This document shows positions 56,170-64,000 of a stretch of 64,000 nt of DNA, piece by piece. Positions within the stretch are counted from its first letter, which is position 1, and each line of letters begins with the position of its first letter. Under the pieces are notes generated by a model that made no database searches, had not been told where the DNA came from, and saw only the letters and a program-made list of their open reading frames with translations. This DNA comes from Planktothrix rubescens CCAP 1459/22 (GTDB lineage: Bacteria > Cyanobacteriota > Cyanobacteriia > Cyanobacteriales > Microcoleaceae), in NCBI GenBank assembly GCA_904830895.1, contig LR882958.1, positions 1,978,001 to 2,042,000 of the forward strand, read 5' to 3'. Made by a program: the position numbers and the translations under genes.

Positions 56170-56892
56170 ATGAGCCTCGTGCAAAAAAGAGCCTTGATCA
56201 CAGGAGCCAGTAGTGGCATCGGTCGGGCAACAGCCATAGCCTTTGCCAAAGCCGGGATTGATATTGCATTGGTCAGTCGCCAAAAGGATCGCTTAGAGTC
56301 TGTAGCCAAAGAAGCCCGCAATCTGGGTGTGGAGGCGAAAGCCTTCCCCCTAGACTTAGCAAAAGTCGAACAAGTTCATACCCAAATCGATAGTATCGTG
56401 GCTGCTTTTGGCCCCGTTAATATCCTCGTCAATAATGCCGGGATGGGATATACCGGACACTTAATCGAAACCTCCCTAGCCGATTGGCAAAAGGTGATCG
56501 ACTTAAACTTAACCAGCGTATTCCAGTGTATAAAAGGTGTTCTACCAGGGATGCGGGATCAAGGAAGTGGAACCATTATTAATGTTGTTTCCATTGCTGG
56601 TCTAAAGGTTTTTCCCAACTGGGGGGCTTACTGCGTAAGTAAATTTGGTTTGATGGCTCTCTCCAAAACCCTGAACATAGAGGAACGGGCCAATGGAATT
56701 CGGGTAACGGCCCTCTGTCCGGGTTCTGTGAATACTCCCATCTGGGATAGCGAAACCGTTAAAGCTGACTTTGATCGCTCCGCAATGCTGACACCGGAGA
56801 TTGTGGCTGAGTCAATTCTCTATGTGGCATTATTACCCACCTCTGCGGTTATTGAAGAATTAACCCTGATGCCAAGCGTTGGTACGTTTTAA
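56170..56892 (+). CDS. SDR-family oxidoreductase
   Basis: A 240-residue short-chain dehydrogenase. NAD(P) motif ALITGASSGIGRATAIAF, the arginine after the second strand (LVSRQKDRL) suggesting NADPH, NNAGMGY, catalytic Ser in VVSIAGLK and YCVSK with Tyr and Lys, then PGSVNTPIW. Similar to the sepiapterin/3-oxoacyl reductase group, but the substrate is not predictable. It sits 68 bases before folE; no direct functional link is implied. Confidence 0.88.
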   Translation: MSLVQKRALITGASSGIGRATAIAFAKAGIDIALVSRQKDRLESVAKEARNLGVEAKAFPLDLAKVEQVHTQIDSIVAAFGPVNILVNNAGMGYTGHLIETSLADWQKVIDLNLTSVFQCIKGVLPGMRDQGSGTIINVVSIAGLKVFPNWGAYCVSKFGLMALSKTLNIEERANGIRVTALCPGSVNTPIWDSETVKADFDRSAMLTPEIVAESILYVALLPTSAVIEELTLMPSVGTF

Positions 56893-56960
56893 ATCGTGTT
56901 CAATATCGATTTTAAAACAGTTTAACTTTGTTGTTTTTAAACCTTGATTCAAGATACACC

Positions 56961-57650
56961 ATGACTATCTCCACAAACACCAATGGCGTCAAAAATGAGG
57001 ACACTACTGGATTTTCGATTAGACCGGATCGAACTTTATCCTATAGTCAAAGCACTCCCTCCCAACTCTGCACAGAGGTGAGTGATGAGGAAATGATGGG
57101 GGCGGTTCGCACCATGCTTTTAGGTGTCGGTGAAGACCCCGAACGGGAAGGATTGCTCAAAACACCAAAACGGGTAGCTGAAGCCATGCGCTTTCTCACC
57201 AGTGGTTACAGTCAATCCCTGGAAGATTTGGTGAATGGGGCTATTTTTGATGAAGGCCATGAAGAAATGGTGCTGGTACGCGATATCACTTTTTTCAGTA
57301 TGTGCGAACACCATATGTTACCTTTCATGGGTCGGGCGCACGTTGCCTATATTCCCAATCAAAAAGTAATTGGTTTAAGCAAACTGGCTCGAATTGTGGA
57401 AATGTACAGCCGTCGTTTACAAGTTCAAGAACGTCTAACTCGCCAAATTGCCGAAGCGGTTCAAAGCGTATTGGAACCTCAAGGAGTCGCCATTGTCATG
57501 GAAGCCACCCATATGTGTATGGCAATGCGAGGGGTGCAAAAACCCGGGTCTTGGACAGTGACTAGTGCCATGGTCGGTGTATTCCAAGATGAACAGAAAA
57601 CCCGTGAAGAATTCCTAAATTTGATTCGCCACCAACCTTCGTTTTTTTAA
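56961..57650 (+). CDS. folE: GTP cyclohydrolase I
   Basis: Converts GTP to dihydroneopterin triphosphate, the first step of folate and pterin synthesis. The 229-residue protein has [22 protein letters not shown]-type block ([18 protein letters not shown]), the zinc site in [42 protein letters not shown] and [14 protein letters not shown] with the second zinc Cys. ATG 56961 is used. The first 40 residues are a variable leader. An AATCCGTG-type repeat follows. Confidence 0.95.
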   Translation: MTISTNTNGVKNEDTTGFSIRPDRTLSYSQSTPSQLCTEVSDEEMMGAVRTMLLGVGEDPEREGLLKTPKRVAEAMRFLTSGYSQSLEDLVNGAIFDEGHEEMVLVRDITFFSMCEHHMLPFMGRAHVAYIPNQKVIGLSKLARIVEMYSRRLQVQERLTRQIAEAVQSVLEPQGVAIVMEATHMCMAMRGVQKPGSWTVTSAMVGVFQDEQKTREEFLNLIRHQPSFF

Positions 57651-57690
57651 CACGGATTATACGGATTAAGAGGATTTCACAGATTACTGT
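57650..57690. repeat. AATCCGTG-type repeat, short copy
   Basis: ACACGGATTATACGGATTAA followed by GAGGATTTCACAGATTA, one half of the element seen at 12000-12139. Located right after folE. Confidence 0.6.
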
Positions 57691-57757
57691 TTTCTGTTGA
57701 TCAACAAGTATTTGCGCTCGTTTCTCCTTTCTTAGTTCACTAACTAAAAAATTGATC

Positions 57758-59188
57758 ATGACTCAACCGATTAAGTTTGGAACCGATGGCTGGCGCGGTG
57801 TGATTGCTGCGGACTTTACCTTTGAACGAGTGGCTTTAGTCGCCCCCATTGCGGCTCAGATTCTCTATCAAACCTATGGAGAAACAACCGGAAGCCGGAC
57901 GATTATTGTTGGCCATGATCGACGTTTTTTAGCTGAGGAATTTGCCCAATGTGCGGCCGAAGCCATCCAAGCGGCGGGCTTTGATGTGAAACTGAGTGAA
58001 ACTTATGCCCCCACTCCGGCTTTCTCCTTAATCGCCTATCAACAAAAGGCTTTAGGGGCGATTGTGTTAACGGCTAGTCATAACCCCGGTAAATATTTGG
58101 GTTTAAAAGTCAAAGGGGCTTTTGGTGGGTCAGTGGGGCCAGAAATTACCCAACAAATTGAGGCGTTATTAGAGCAACCCCCAACCTTTGAAACCCTACC
58201 CGGAACCTTAGAACGCTTTAATCCTTGGCCAAGTTATTGTGAAACTTTACGTTCTAAGGTGGATATTGGGGCAATTAAGGAGGCAATAAATCAAGGAAAA
58301 TTAACGGTTTTTGCTGATGTGATGCACGGGGCGGCGACCGGAGGATTAACCCAATTATTGGGAGATAATATTCACGAAATTAATCCCGATCGTGATCCGT
58401 ATTTTGGCGGAACGGCGCCGGAACCTTTACCTCGTTATATTCCTAAATTGTTTGAACAATTAGAATCCCATCGCTCTACTAACGGGGGTTTAGCCATTGG
58501 ATTTGTGTTTGATGGGGATAGCGATCGCATTGCCGCAGTGGATCAAAATGGTAATTTTCTCAGTTCTCAAATTTTGATTCCAGTATTAATTGAACATTTA
58601 TCTACTCGTCGCGGATTTACGGGAGAAATTGTTAAAACCGTCAGTGGTTCTGATTTAATTCCTCGAATTGCTAAATTATTTAATTTATCGCTGTATGAAA
58701 CGGCGATCGGTTATAAATATATTGCTGATCGAATGTTGGCTACTGAAGTTTTAGTCGGGGGCGAAGAATCGGGAGGAGTCGGCTATGGAACCCATATTCC
58801 TGAACGGGATGCGCTGTTATCGGCGCTGTATGTCTTAGAAGCGATGGTACAGTCTGGGGAAGATCCGACCCAAACCTATCAACGGTTACAGGCGCAAACG
58901 GGCTTTGATTCAGCCTATGATCGGATTGATTTACCCTTAGCTAGTATGGATGTGCGATCGCGTCTAGTTGAACAACTTAAAACTCACCCCCTACAAGAAA
59001 TTGCGGGACAGGCTGTGGTTGATTGTTTGACCGTTGATGGCTACAAATACCGCCTCGCAGATAGTCGCTGGTTATTAATTCGCTTTAGTGGGACAGAACC
59101 GGTTCTCCGTCTTTATTGTGAAGCTCCCGACATGGATAGGGTTCAAGAAACCCTGGCCTGGGCAAAGGATTGGGCAAATCAGTTTTAG
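57758..59188 (+). CDS. Phosphoglucomutase/phosphomannomutase family protein
   Basis: A 476-residue alpha-D-phosphohexomutase. FGTDGWRG at the N-terminus, phosphoserine loop TASHNPGKYLGLKVKG (about 110), metal site FDGDSDRIA (about 250), sugar loop GGEESGGVG (about 335) and phosphate-binding RFSGTEPVLRLY (about 448). The enzyme moves phosphate between C1 and C6 of a sugar; whether glucose, mannose or glucosamine is preferred cannot be told. ATG 57758 follows a weak site; a TTG two codons earlier is also open. Followed by rdgB 55 bases later. Confidence 0.92.
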   Translation: MTQPIKFGTDGWRGVIAADFTFERVALVAPIAAQILYQTYGETTGSRTIIVGHDRRFLAEEFAQCAAEAIQAAGFDVKLSETYAPTPAFSLIAYQQKALGAIVLTASHNPGKYLGLKVKGAFGGSVGPEITQQIEALLEQPPTFETLPGTLERFNPWPSYCETLRSKVDIGAIKEAINQGKLTVFADVMHGAATGGLTQLLGDNIHEINPDRDPYFGGTAPEPLPRYIPKLFEQLESHRSTNGGLAIGFVFDGDSDRIAAVDQNGNFLSSQILIPVLIEHLSTRRGFTGEIVKTVSGSDLIPRIAKLFNLSLYETAIGYKYIADRMLATEVLVGGEESGGVGYGTHIPERDALLSALYVLEAMVQSGEDPTQTYQRLQAQTGFDSAYDRIDLPLASMDVRSRLVEQLKTHPLQEIAGQAVVDCLTVDGYKYRLADSRWLLIRFSGTEPVLRLYCEAPDMDRVQETLAWAKDWANQF

Positions 59189-59243
59189 TATGGATCAGGG
59201 TGAGGTGTCCTTGCCCTTCCTCGTTAATTATTAGCACTTGAAT

Positions 59244-59822
59244 ATGACCGAAAAAATATTAATTGTTGCAACCGGAAATCCAGGTAAACTCAAGGAAATG
59301 CAGGCTTATTTGGAGGATTTAGAGATTGAATTGCAGCTTAAACCTCAAGATTTAGAAATAGAAGAAACCGGAAAAACTTTTGTTGAAAATGCGGCTTTAA
59401 AAGCGTCCCAAGTTGCCTTAGCGACGGGGGAATGGGCGATCGCCGATGATTCAGGATTGGCTGTAGAAGTCTTAAATGGAGAACCCGGACTCTATTCAGC
59501 CCGTTATGCTCCTACGGAAGCTGAATGTATTGTGCGGCTGCTCAAGGAACTTGGAGATCACCCTAACCGGAATGCTGAATTTATTTGTGCAGTAGCGATC
59601 GCCCGTCCCGATGGTTCCATTGCTTTAGAATATCAGGGAATTTGTCAAGGAACAATCACAAATGAACCAACTGGAATCGGAGGTTTTGGTTACGATCCGA
59701 TTTTTTACGTTCCCGAAGTTAACATGACCTTTGCCCAAATGTCTGCGGAATTGAAACATAAAATCTCCCACCGGGGTCAAGCCTTCCAAGGGATTTTACC
59801 GCAACTTCAGACCTTGTTTTAA
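59244..59822 (+). CDS. rdgB: XTP/dITP diphosphatase (RdgB/HAM1)
   Basis: Removes inosine and xanthosine triphosphates from the nucleotide pool. The 192-residue protein has IVATGNPGKLKEM, EETGKTFVENAALKA, ADDSGLAVEVLNGEPGLYSARYA and GGFGYDPIFY with SAELKHKISHRGQA. All family motifs are present. ATG 59244 is used. Confidence 0.95.
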   Translation: MTEKILIVATGNPGKLKEMQAYLEDLEIELQLKPQDLEIEETGKTFVENAALKASQVALATGEWAIADDSGLAVEVLNGEPGLYSARYAPTEAECIVRLLKELGDHPNRNAEFICAVAIARPDGSIALEYQGICQGTITNEPTGIGGFGYDPIFYVPEVNMTFAQMSAELKHKISHRGQAFQGILPQLQTLF

Positions 59823-59874
59823 ACTGCAAGCGGATGGGGATACGACAATGCCGTATCCCTGATGGCAAAAAAAC

Positions 59875-60225
<351 letters not shown>

Positions 60226-60298
60226 TCAAGTTAAATATTTCTTGTAGTCGTCACTTAGCATTCTATCTGTTGATATCACCGCTAAGAGACAATTATTT

Positions 60299-60312
60299 GT
60301 AAAATATGCTAC
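60299..60312 (-). promoter_or_regulatory. NtcA-binding site (GTA-N8-TAC) upstream of glnB
   Basis: A perfect NtcA consensus: GTA, eight bases (AAATATGC), TAC. It is upstream of glnB, a well-known NtcA target in cyanobacteria. The -10 at the expected distance on the minus strand is only weak (TATCAA). The site is symmetric and might also affect the opposite strand. Confidence 0.7.
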
Positions 60313-60711
60313 AATTTATCACCTAAATGGAATTAGGGTTGACTTAGCCTAACATCTTGATCTCAATGTGATCTAATCAGACTAGAGAACAAGACAAAAG
60401 CCACCGAACCAGCCCCAAATCCATCAGAGATCTTACCATACTTTGGAAAGTTAGGATAATGGTTTAAGAATCGATAGACAGACTTCATCGAAAATCTATC
60501 TGATCTCCCTGAAAAATCCCAACATCCTTAACAACTTCACTGATATTGTAAAGTCTTGTTAAAAGTGGCAGTCTCTCAGGCCTGAGAGCTTGGTAACTTT
60601 TAAAATAAAAAAACTATCTACGGGCGGGTTAATCAAAATCAAATTTTAGTGTCAATACACTAATTGAAAAACCTACCCCCAGTCAACTTAAACACAGTTC
60701 GAGGAATTACT
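60313..60711. other. Leader region upstream of ilvB
   Basis: About 400 bases without a gene. It contains TTGACT at 60342-60347 and a perfect 16-base palindrome CTCTCAGGCCTGAGAG (60573-60588). A T/A-rich stretch follows the palindrome. A GAGGA site (60701-60705) sits 6 bases before the GTG start of ilvB. No attenuator leader peptide is obvious. Confidence 0.5.
60573..60588. repeat. Perfect palindrome CTCTCAGGCCTGAGAG before ilvB
   Basis: An exact 16-base palindrome about 125 bases before ilvB. It could be a regulator site or a hairpin in the leader RNA. Confidence 0.5.
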
Positions 60712-62574
60712 GTGCAACTAAAAACTAAAATAGCTGCAAAACGAGCAACGGGTGCTTACGCACTGATGGATAGTTTGAAGCGCCATGGCGTCAAACACAT
60801 TTTCGGATATCCCGGTGGGGCGATTTTGCCCATTTATGATGAACTCTACCGCTTTGAAGCCGCGGGGGATTTAAAACATATCCTGGTGCGTCATGAACAA
60901 GGAGCCGCCCATGCCGCCGATGGTTATGCCCGGGCAACGGGCCATGTAGGGGTCTGTTTTGGGACTTCTGGCCCCGGAGCCACTAACTTAGTTACGGGGA
61001 TTGCCACAGCCCAAATGGACTCGATTCCGATGGTGGTGATTACCGGACAGGTTCCCCGATCGTCCATTGGGACGGATGCCTTCCAAGAAACGGATATTTA
61101 TGGGATCACCCTGCCAATTGTCAAACACTCCTATGTGGTGCGTGACCCGAAGGAGATGGCTCGAATTATCGCCGAGGCTTTCCATATTGCCAGTAGTGGA
61201 CGTCCTGGCCCGGTATTAGTTGATATTCCTAAAGATGTAGGTTTAGAAGAATTTGATTATGTTCCCGTTAATCCTGGGGAAGTCACCCTACCCGGATATC
61301 GGCCAACGGTCAAGGGAAATAGTCGCCAAATTAATCAAGCCATTAAATTAATTCGGCAAGCTGAAAAACCGTTGCTCTATGTTGGAGGCGGGGCGATTGC
61401 TGCTGGAGCCCATCGAGAAATCCAAGAATTAGCCGAACTATTTAATCTCCCCGTGACCACAACCCTGATGGGTAAGGGAGTGTTTAGTGAAACCCATCCC
61501 CTATCGGTGGGAATGTTGGGAATGCACGGCACTGCTTATGCTAATTTTGCGGTGACGGAATGCGATTTATTAATTGCCGTGGGCGCCCGTTTTGATGACC
61601 GGGTGACGGGGAAATTAGATGAATTTGCCTCCCGTGCCAAGGTGATCCATATTGATATTGATCCGGCCGAAGTTGGGAAAAATCGCGCTCCGGAAGTTCC
61701 CATTGTTGGGGATGTTAGACAGGTGTTAGTGGATTTATTGCGCCGATGTCAGGAAACGGTCGAACCCCCCCCCAATCCCCCGTGCACGGGGGGAGCGGAA
61801 ACCAGTCTAACGGCCGAATGGTTACAACGCATTCAACGCTGGCGGGAAGATTATCCCCTGGTTGTGCCGATTTATCAAGATTCTCTTTCTCCCCAAGAGG
61901 TGATCGATACTTTGGGGAAAATGGCTCCTGATGCTTATTTCACAACCGATGTGGGACAGCACCAAATGTGGGCGGCTCAATTCCTGAAAAATGGCCCGCG
62001 ACGATGGATTTCCAGCGCCGGGTTAGGGACAATGGGCTATGGAATGCCCGCAGCGATGGGGGCAAAAATGGCTCTCCCGAATGAACAGGTGATCTGTGTG
62101 GCTGGCGATGCTAGTATTCAGATGAATATTCAGGAGTTGGGGACTCTGGCTGAATATGGAATTAATGTTAAAACCGTGATTGTCAATAATGGTTGGCAAG
62201 GTATGGTGCGTCAGTGGCAAGAAACCTTCTATGGCGAGCGCTATTCTTCTTCTAATATGCAGGCGGGAATGCCTGATTTTGTGATGTTAGCCCAGGCTTA
62301 CGGGGTTAAGGGGATGCAAGTCACCCGCCGGGAGGACTTGAAGGATGCGATCGCAGAAATGTTGGCATTTGAGGGCCCGGTATTAATGGATGTGCAGGTG
62401 AAACGGGATGAAAACTGTTATCCCATGGTCGCCCCAGGTAAGAGCAATGCTCAAATGATTGGTTTACCCGAACGGACAAATTTAGAAACCATTGAGTTAG
62501 TTTATTGTAGCAATTGTGGCGCGAAAAATGTGGGCAGTAATAATTTCTGTCCTGAATGTGGCACTAAATTGTAA
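60712..62574 (+). CDS. ilvB: Acetolactate synthase large subunit with C-terminal zinc-ribbon tail
   Basis: TPP- and FAD-dependent first enzyme of valine, leucine and isoleucine synthesis. The 620-residue protein has [16 protein letters not shown], the catalytic Glu region [42 protein letters not shown], and the TPP motif [15 protein letters not shown] with [14 protein letters not shown]. The GTG start has GAGGA at 6 bases; a TTG 16 codons upstream is less likely. A repeat-coded stretch (about residues 350-362: [13 protein letters not shown]) interrupts the linker before the TPP domain. The C-terminus carries a CSNCG/CPECG zinc-ribbon-like tail. A terminator follows. Confidence 0.95.
   Translation: MQLKTKIAAKRATGAYALMDSLKRHGVKHIFGYPGGAILPIYDELYRFEAAGDLKHILVRHEQGAAHAADGYARATGHVGVCFGTSGPGATNLVTGIATAQMDSIPMVVITGQVPRSSIGTDAFQETDIYGITLPIVKHSYVVRDPKEMARIIAEAFHIASSGRPGPVLVDIPKDVGLEEFDYVPVNPGEVTLPGYRPTVKGNSRQINQAIKLIRQAEKPLLYVGGGAIAAGAHREIQELAELFNLPVTTTLMGKGVFSETHPLSVGMLGMHGTAYANFAVTECDLLIAVGARFDDRVTGKLDEFASRAKVIHIDIDPAEVGKNRAPEVPIVGDVRQVLVDLLRRCQETVEPPPNPPCTGGAETSLTAEWLQRIQRWREDYPLVVPIYQDSLSPQEVIDTLGKMAPDAYFTTDVGQHQMWAAQFLKNGPRRWISSAGLGTMGYGMPAAMGAKMALPNEQVICVAGDASIQMNIQELGTLAEYGINVKTVIVNNGWQGMVRQWQETFYGERYSSSNMQAGMPDFVMLAQAYGVKGMQVTRREDLKDAIAEMLAFEGPVLMDVQVKRDENCYPMVAPGKSNAQMIGLPERTNLETIELVYCSNCGAKNVGSNNFCPECGTKL
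61764..61797. repeat. C-run/G-run palindrome inside ilvB
   Basis: CCCCCCCCCAATCCCCCGTG followed by CACGGGGGGAGCGG, a trimmed copy of the element at 28.6 and 42.9 kb. It is in frame and coded as [11 protein letters not shown], in the linker between the middle and TPP domains. Confidence 0.75.
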
Positions 62575-62598
62575 ATTAACCAGATTTCAGGTGATCAG

Positions 62599-62626
62599 CA
62601 ACCCCTATATGGGGTTGTTTTTTGTT
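62599..62626 (+). terminator. Terminator after ilvB
   Basis: CAACCCC and GGGGTTG pair around TATAT, followed by TTTTTTG. It is 25 bases after the stop. Confidence 0.85.
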
Positions 62627-62645
62627 GATTTCAGGTGTACGGTTT

Positions 62646-62693
62646 GTTGTTGTGCTTTAGCACTCTGATTCGGAAGTGCTAAAGCACAACAAC
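62646..62693. repeat. Perfect 19-bp inverted repeat
   Basis: GTTGTTGTGCTTTAGCACT and its exact reverse complement flank the 10-base loop CTGATTCGGA. It lies between ilvB and the next gene, 50 bases before that gene's ATG. GTGCTTTAGCAC is itself palindromic. Confidence 0.85.
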
Positions 62694-62735
62694 GGGATCA
62701 GAGAATTTTTAGTTATTTATTTTTAGTTTGATTTA

Positions 62736-64000
62736 ATGAATAGTAATCATGAATCGGTATCGGAACTTACCCTTGAATATTATATTAATTTAGGTCGGCA
62801 ATATTATCAAGGGCAAAACTGGGAAGCGGCGATTAATAATTATTTAAGGGCTTTAGAGTTACAGCCGGACTATTTCGGGACTTACTATGCTTTAGGGTAT
62901 AGTTATTTTCAAGATGGTCAATGGGAAAAGGCGATCGCAAATTACCTTAAAGCAACGGAATTAAAACCGGATTTAATTGATTGTTACCAAAATTTAGGCT
63001 ATGCTTATATTAAATTAGGTCAAGGTTATCAAGCCTTAGAATATTATAATCAATTATTAACTTTTGAAGGAGCTATTCTCTATCCTCCCCATAACTATTT
63101 GCGAGAAATGTTAATTCAATGGCAAAGTATTAATTTCTCGGAGATCAGTCATAATTCAGATCGGAAAATTATCAAGATTTTTCAAGCTGACCCCGGGTTA
63201 TATAGTATGCTTAATCGTTTATCTTCTGGATATCAAAAACAGGTTTTTTCTCGACTTCAAGAACAAGGAATTGAGGTGACGGAAGATCAAACGGAAGCGG
63301 ATATCATTATTTCTCAATATATTGTTCTTTTAGAAAGTTTTGCTCGTCAATATAAGCAGCAAAAAAAATACCTTTTATATACAGAAGAACCCCGGTTTGA
63401 TCTTAATTTTGAGTCTAAAGTTAATATTGATGGAGTCGAAATTAATATTATGAATATTTATACCGGAGATGTTTTTGTTAATAATTATCATCTTTGTATT
63501 TGGCGGGGTAATGTGTTTAGTCAACCCTTACAATTCTTCACCGATGATGATTTTGGACGACCTAAACATCGGAAAATTGCAGCTTTAATGTCAAAAAATC
63601 CGGTGGCTGGATTTACAACTTTAGTCAGGGAGGGAAAAAGTATTGATTTATATAATTTACGGAATCAAATTGCTTTAGAAGGTCATCAATTAGGGAAAGT
63701 TGATATTTATGGAAATGGTTGGGAAATCGGAATTACTATAGAAAATTCTAGGGATGGAGACTGGACAACTCGCAAGTTTGAAATTCTCCAAGATTATCAT
63801 TTTAATCTGTGTTTTGAGAACACTATTGCCCCCTATTATTGTACAGAAAAAATTTGGGATGCCATTATTGGCGGATGTTTACCGATTTATTATGGGGGAA
63901 AAGATGCAACTATTTATCAGGATTTCCCCCGGAATAGTTTTTTAGACTATTCTGATTTTGAGCATCCTAGGGAGTTGTTTCAATATATCGAAAATATGAC
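62736..64000 (+). CDS. TPR-glycosyltransferase family 10 (fucosyltransferase-like) protein, 3' end cut by window
   Basis: About 421 codons are visible with no stop, so the gene continues beyond the window. TPR motifs occupy residues 13-115 (YYINLGRQYYQGQNWEAAIN, ALGYSYFQDGQWEKAIANYL, NLGYAYIKLGQGYQALEYY). The rest matches the GT10 fold: LYTEEPRFD, a CIWRGN segment, and the donor-binding block LCFENTIAPYYCTEKIWDAI, GGCLPIYYGG. GT10 enzymes add fucose or a related sugar, usually to surface glycans. The TPR part would hold partner proteins. It stands alone after the ilvB terminator and inverted repeat. Confidence 0.85.
   Translation, partial: MNSNHESVSELTLEYYINLGRQYYQGQNWEAAINNYLRALELQPDYFGTYYALGYSYFQDGQWEKAIANYLKATELKPDLIDCYQNLGYAYIKLGQGYQALEYYNQLLTFEGAILYPPHNYLREMLIQWQSINFSEISHNSDRKIIKIFQADPGLYSMLNRLSSGYQKQVFSRLQEQGIEVTEDQTEADIIISQYIVLLESFARQYKQQKKYLLYTEEPRFDLNFESKVNIDGVEINIMNIYTGDVFVNNYHLCIWRGNVFSQPLQFFTDDDFGRPKHRKIAALMSKNPVAGFTTLVREGKSIDLYNLRNQIALEGHQLGKVDIYGNGWEIGITIENSRDGDWTTRKFEILQDYHFNLCFENTIAPYYCTEKIWDAIIGGCLPIYYGGKDATIYQDFPRNSFLDYSDFEHPRELFQYIENM

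Overview
The window is chromosomal DNA of a filamentous, oxygenic cyanobacterium, most like Planktothrix or a related Oscillatoriales genus. That placement is inferred from gene content; no rRNA is present. Supporting signs are psbY, psb32, the MenG-type quinone methyltransferase, RpaB, the cyanobacterial families DUF3493, DUF2499, DUF3593, DUF3531 and Sll0314/Alr1548, SLH-type porins, an NtcA box upstream of glnB, AT-rich coding, many GCGATCGC (HIP1) octamers and arrays of 7-base tandem repeats between genes. I saw no tRNA, rRNA or CRISPR array.

Layout. 1-5.2 kb: the end of a PhoX-like phosphatase, an SLH porin, a Ser/Thr kinase with WD40 repeats and a decayed TnpB gene. 5.5-8.3 kb: the ssb gene (single-strand DNA-binding protein) is cut by a complete group II intron that encodes an RT/maturase/HNH protein. 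Exact removal of 5555-7970 restores a 119-residue SSB. 8.3-14 kb: a TPR-like protein, a REC-GAF regulator, menG, DUF445, DUF3493, a second TnpB/IS end relic and a beta-helix protein. 14.7-17.7 kb: two RTX-repeat proteins flank truB-yidD. 17.8-26.2 kb: an HD protein, ligA, a leftward pdxA-MFS-JAMM-moeB cluster and a membrane protein. 26.2-33.2 kb: a second SLH porin, psbY (40 codons), moaD-like, peroxiredoxin-glutaredoxin, rpaB, trmB and csaB. 33.3-42.7 kb: DUF2499-DUF3593-PhnD-like cluster, an FAD oxidoreductase, a double ABC ATPase, psb32, obg, DUF3531 and a TPR lipid/periplasmic-type protein. 43-49.7 kb: ABC ATPase, rsmG, a ThiS/MoaD-like carrier next to thrC, murC-murB and ebfC. 49.9-55.9 kb: a low-molecular-weight phosphatase, a feo cluster with FeoB in two overlapping reading frames, accA and a chemoreceptor. 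56-64 kb: SDR, folE, phosphoglucomutase, rdgB, glnB, ilvB and a TPR-glycosyltransferase running off the edge.

Most genes are housekeeping. The most notable feature is the intron in ssb: an essential replication gene appears to depend on RNA splicing, and the encoded RT carries YADN instead of YADD. Other signals are several families of small palindromic repeats (one inserted in frame inside ilvB, one pair with compensating base changes), the split FeoB, a zinc-ribbon tail on IlvB, and dispersed parts of a ubiquitin-like sulfur-carrier system (MoeB-rhodanese, JAMM protease, two GG-ending carriers). I found no convincing new defence or biosynthetic system; the ssb intron is the best candidate for follow-up.
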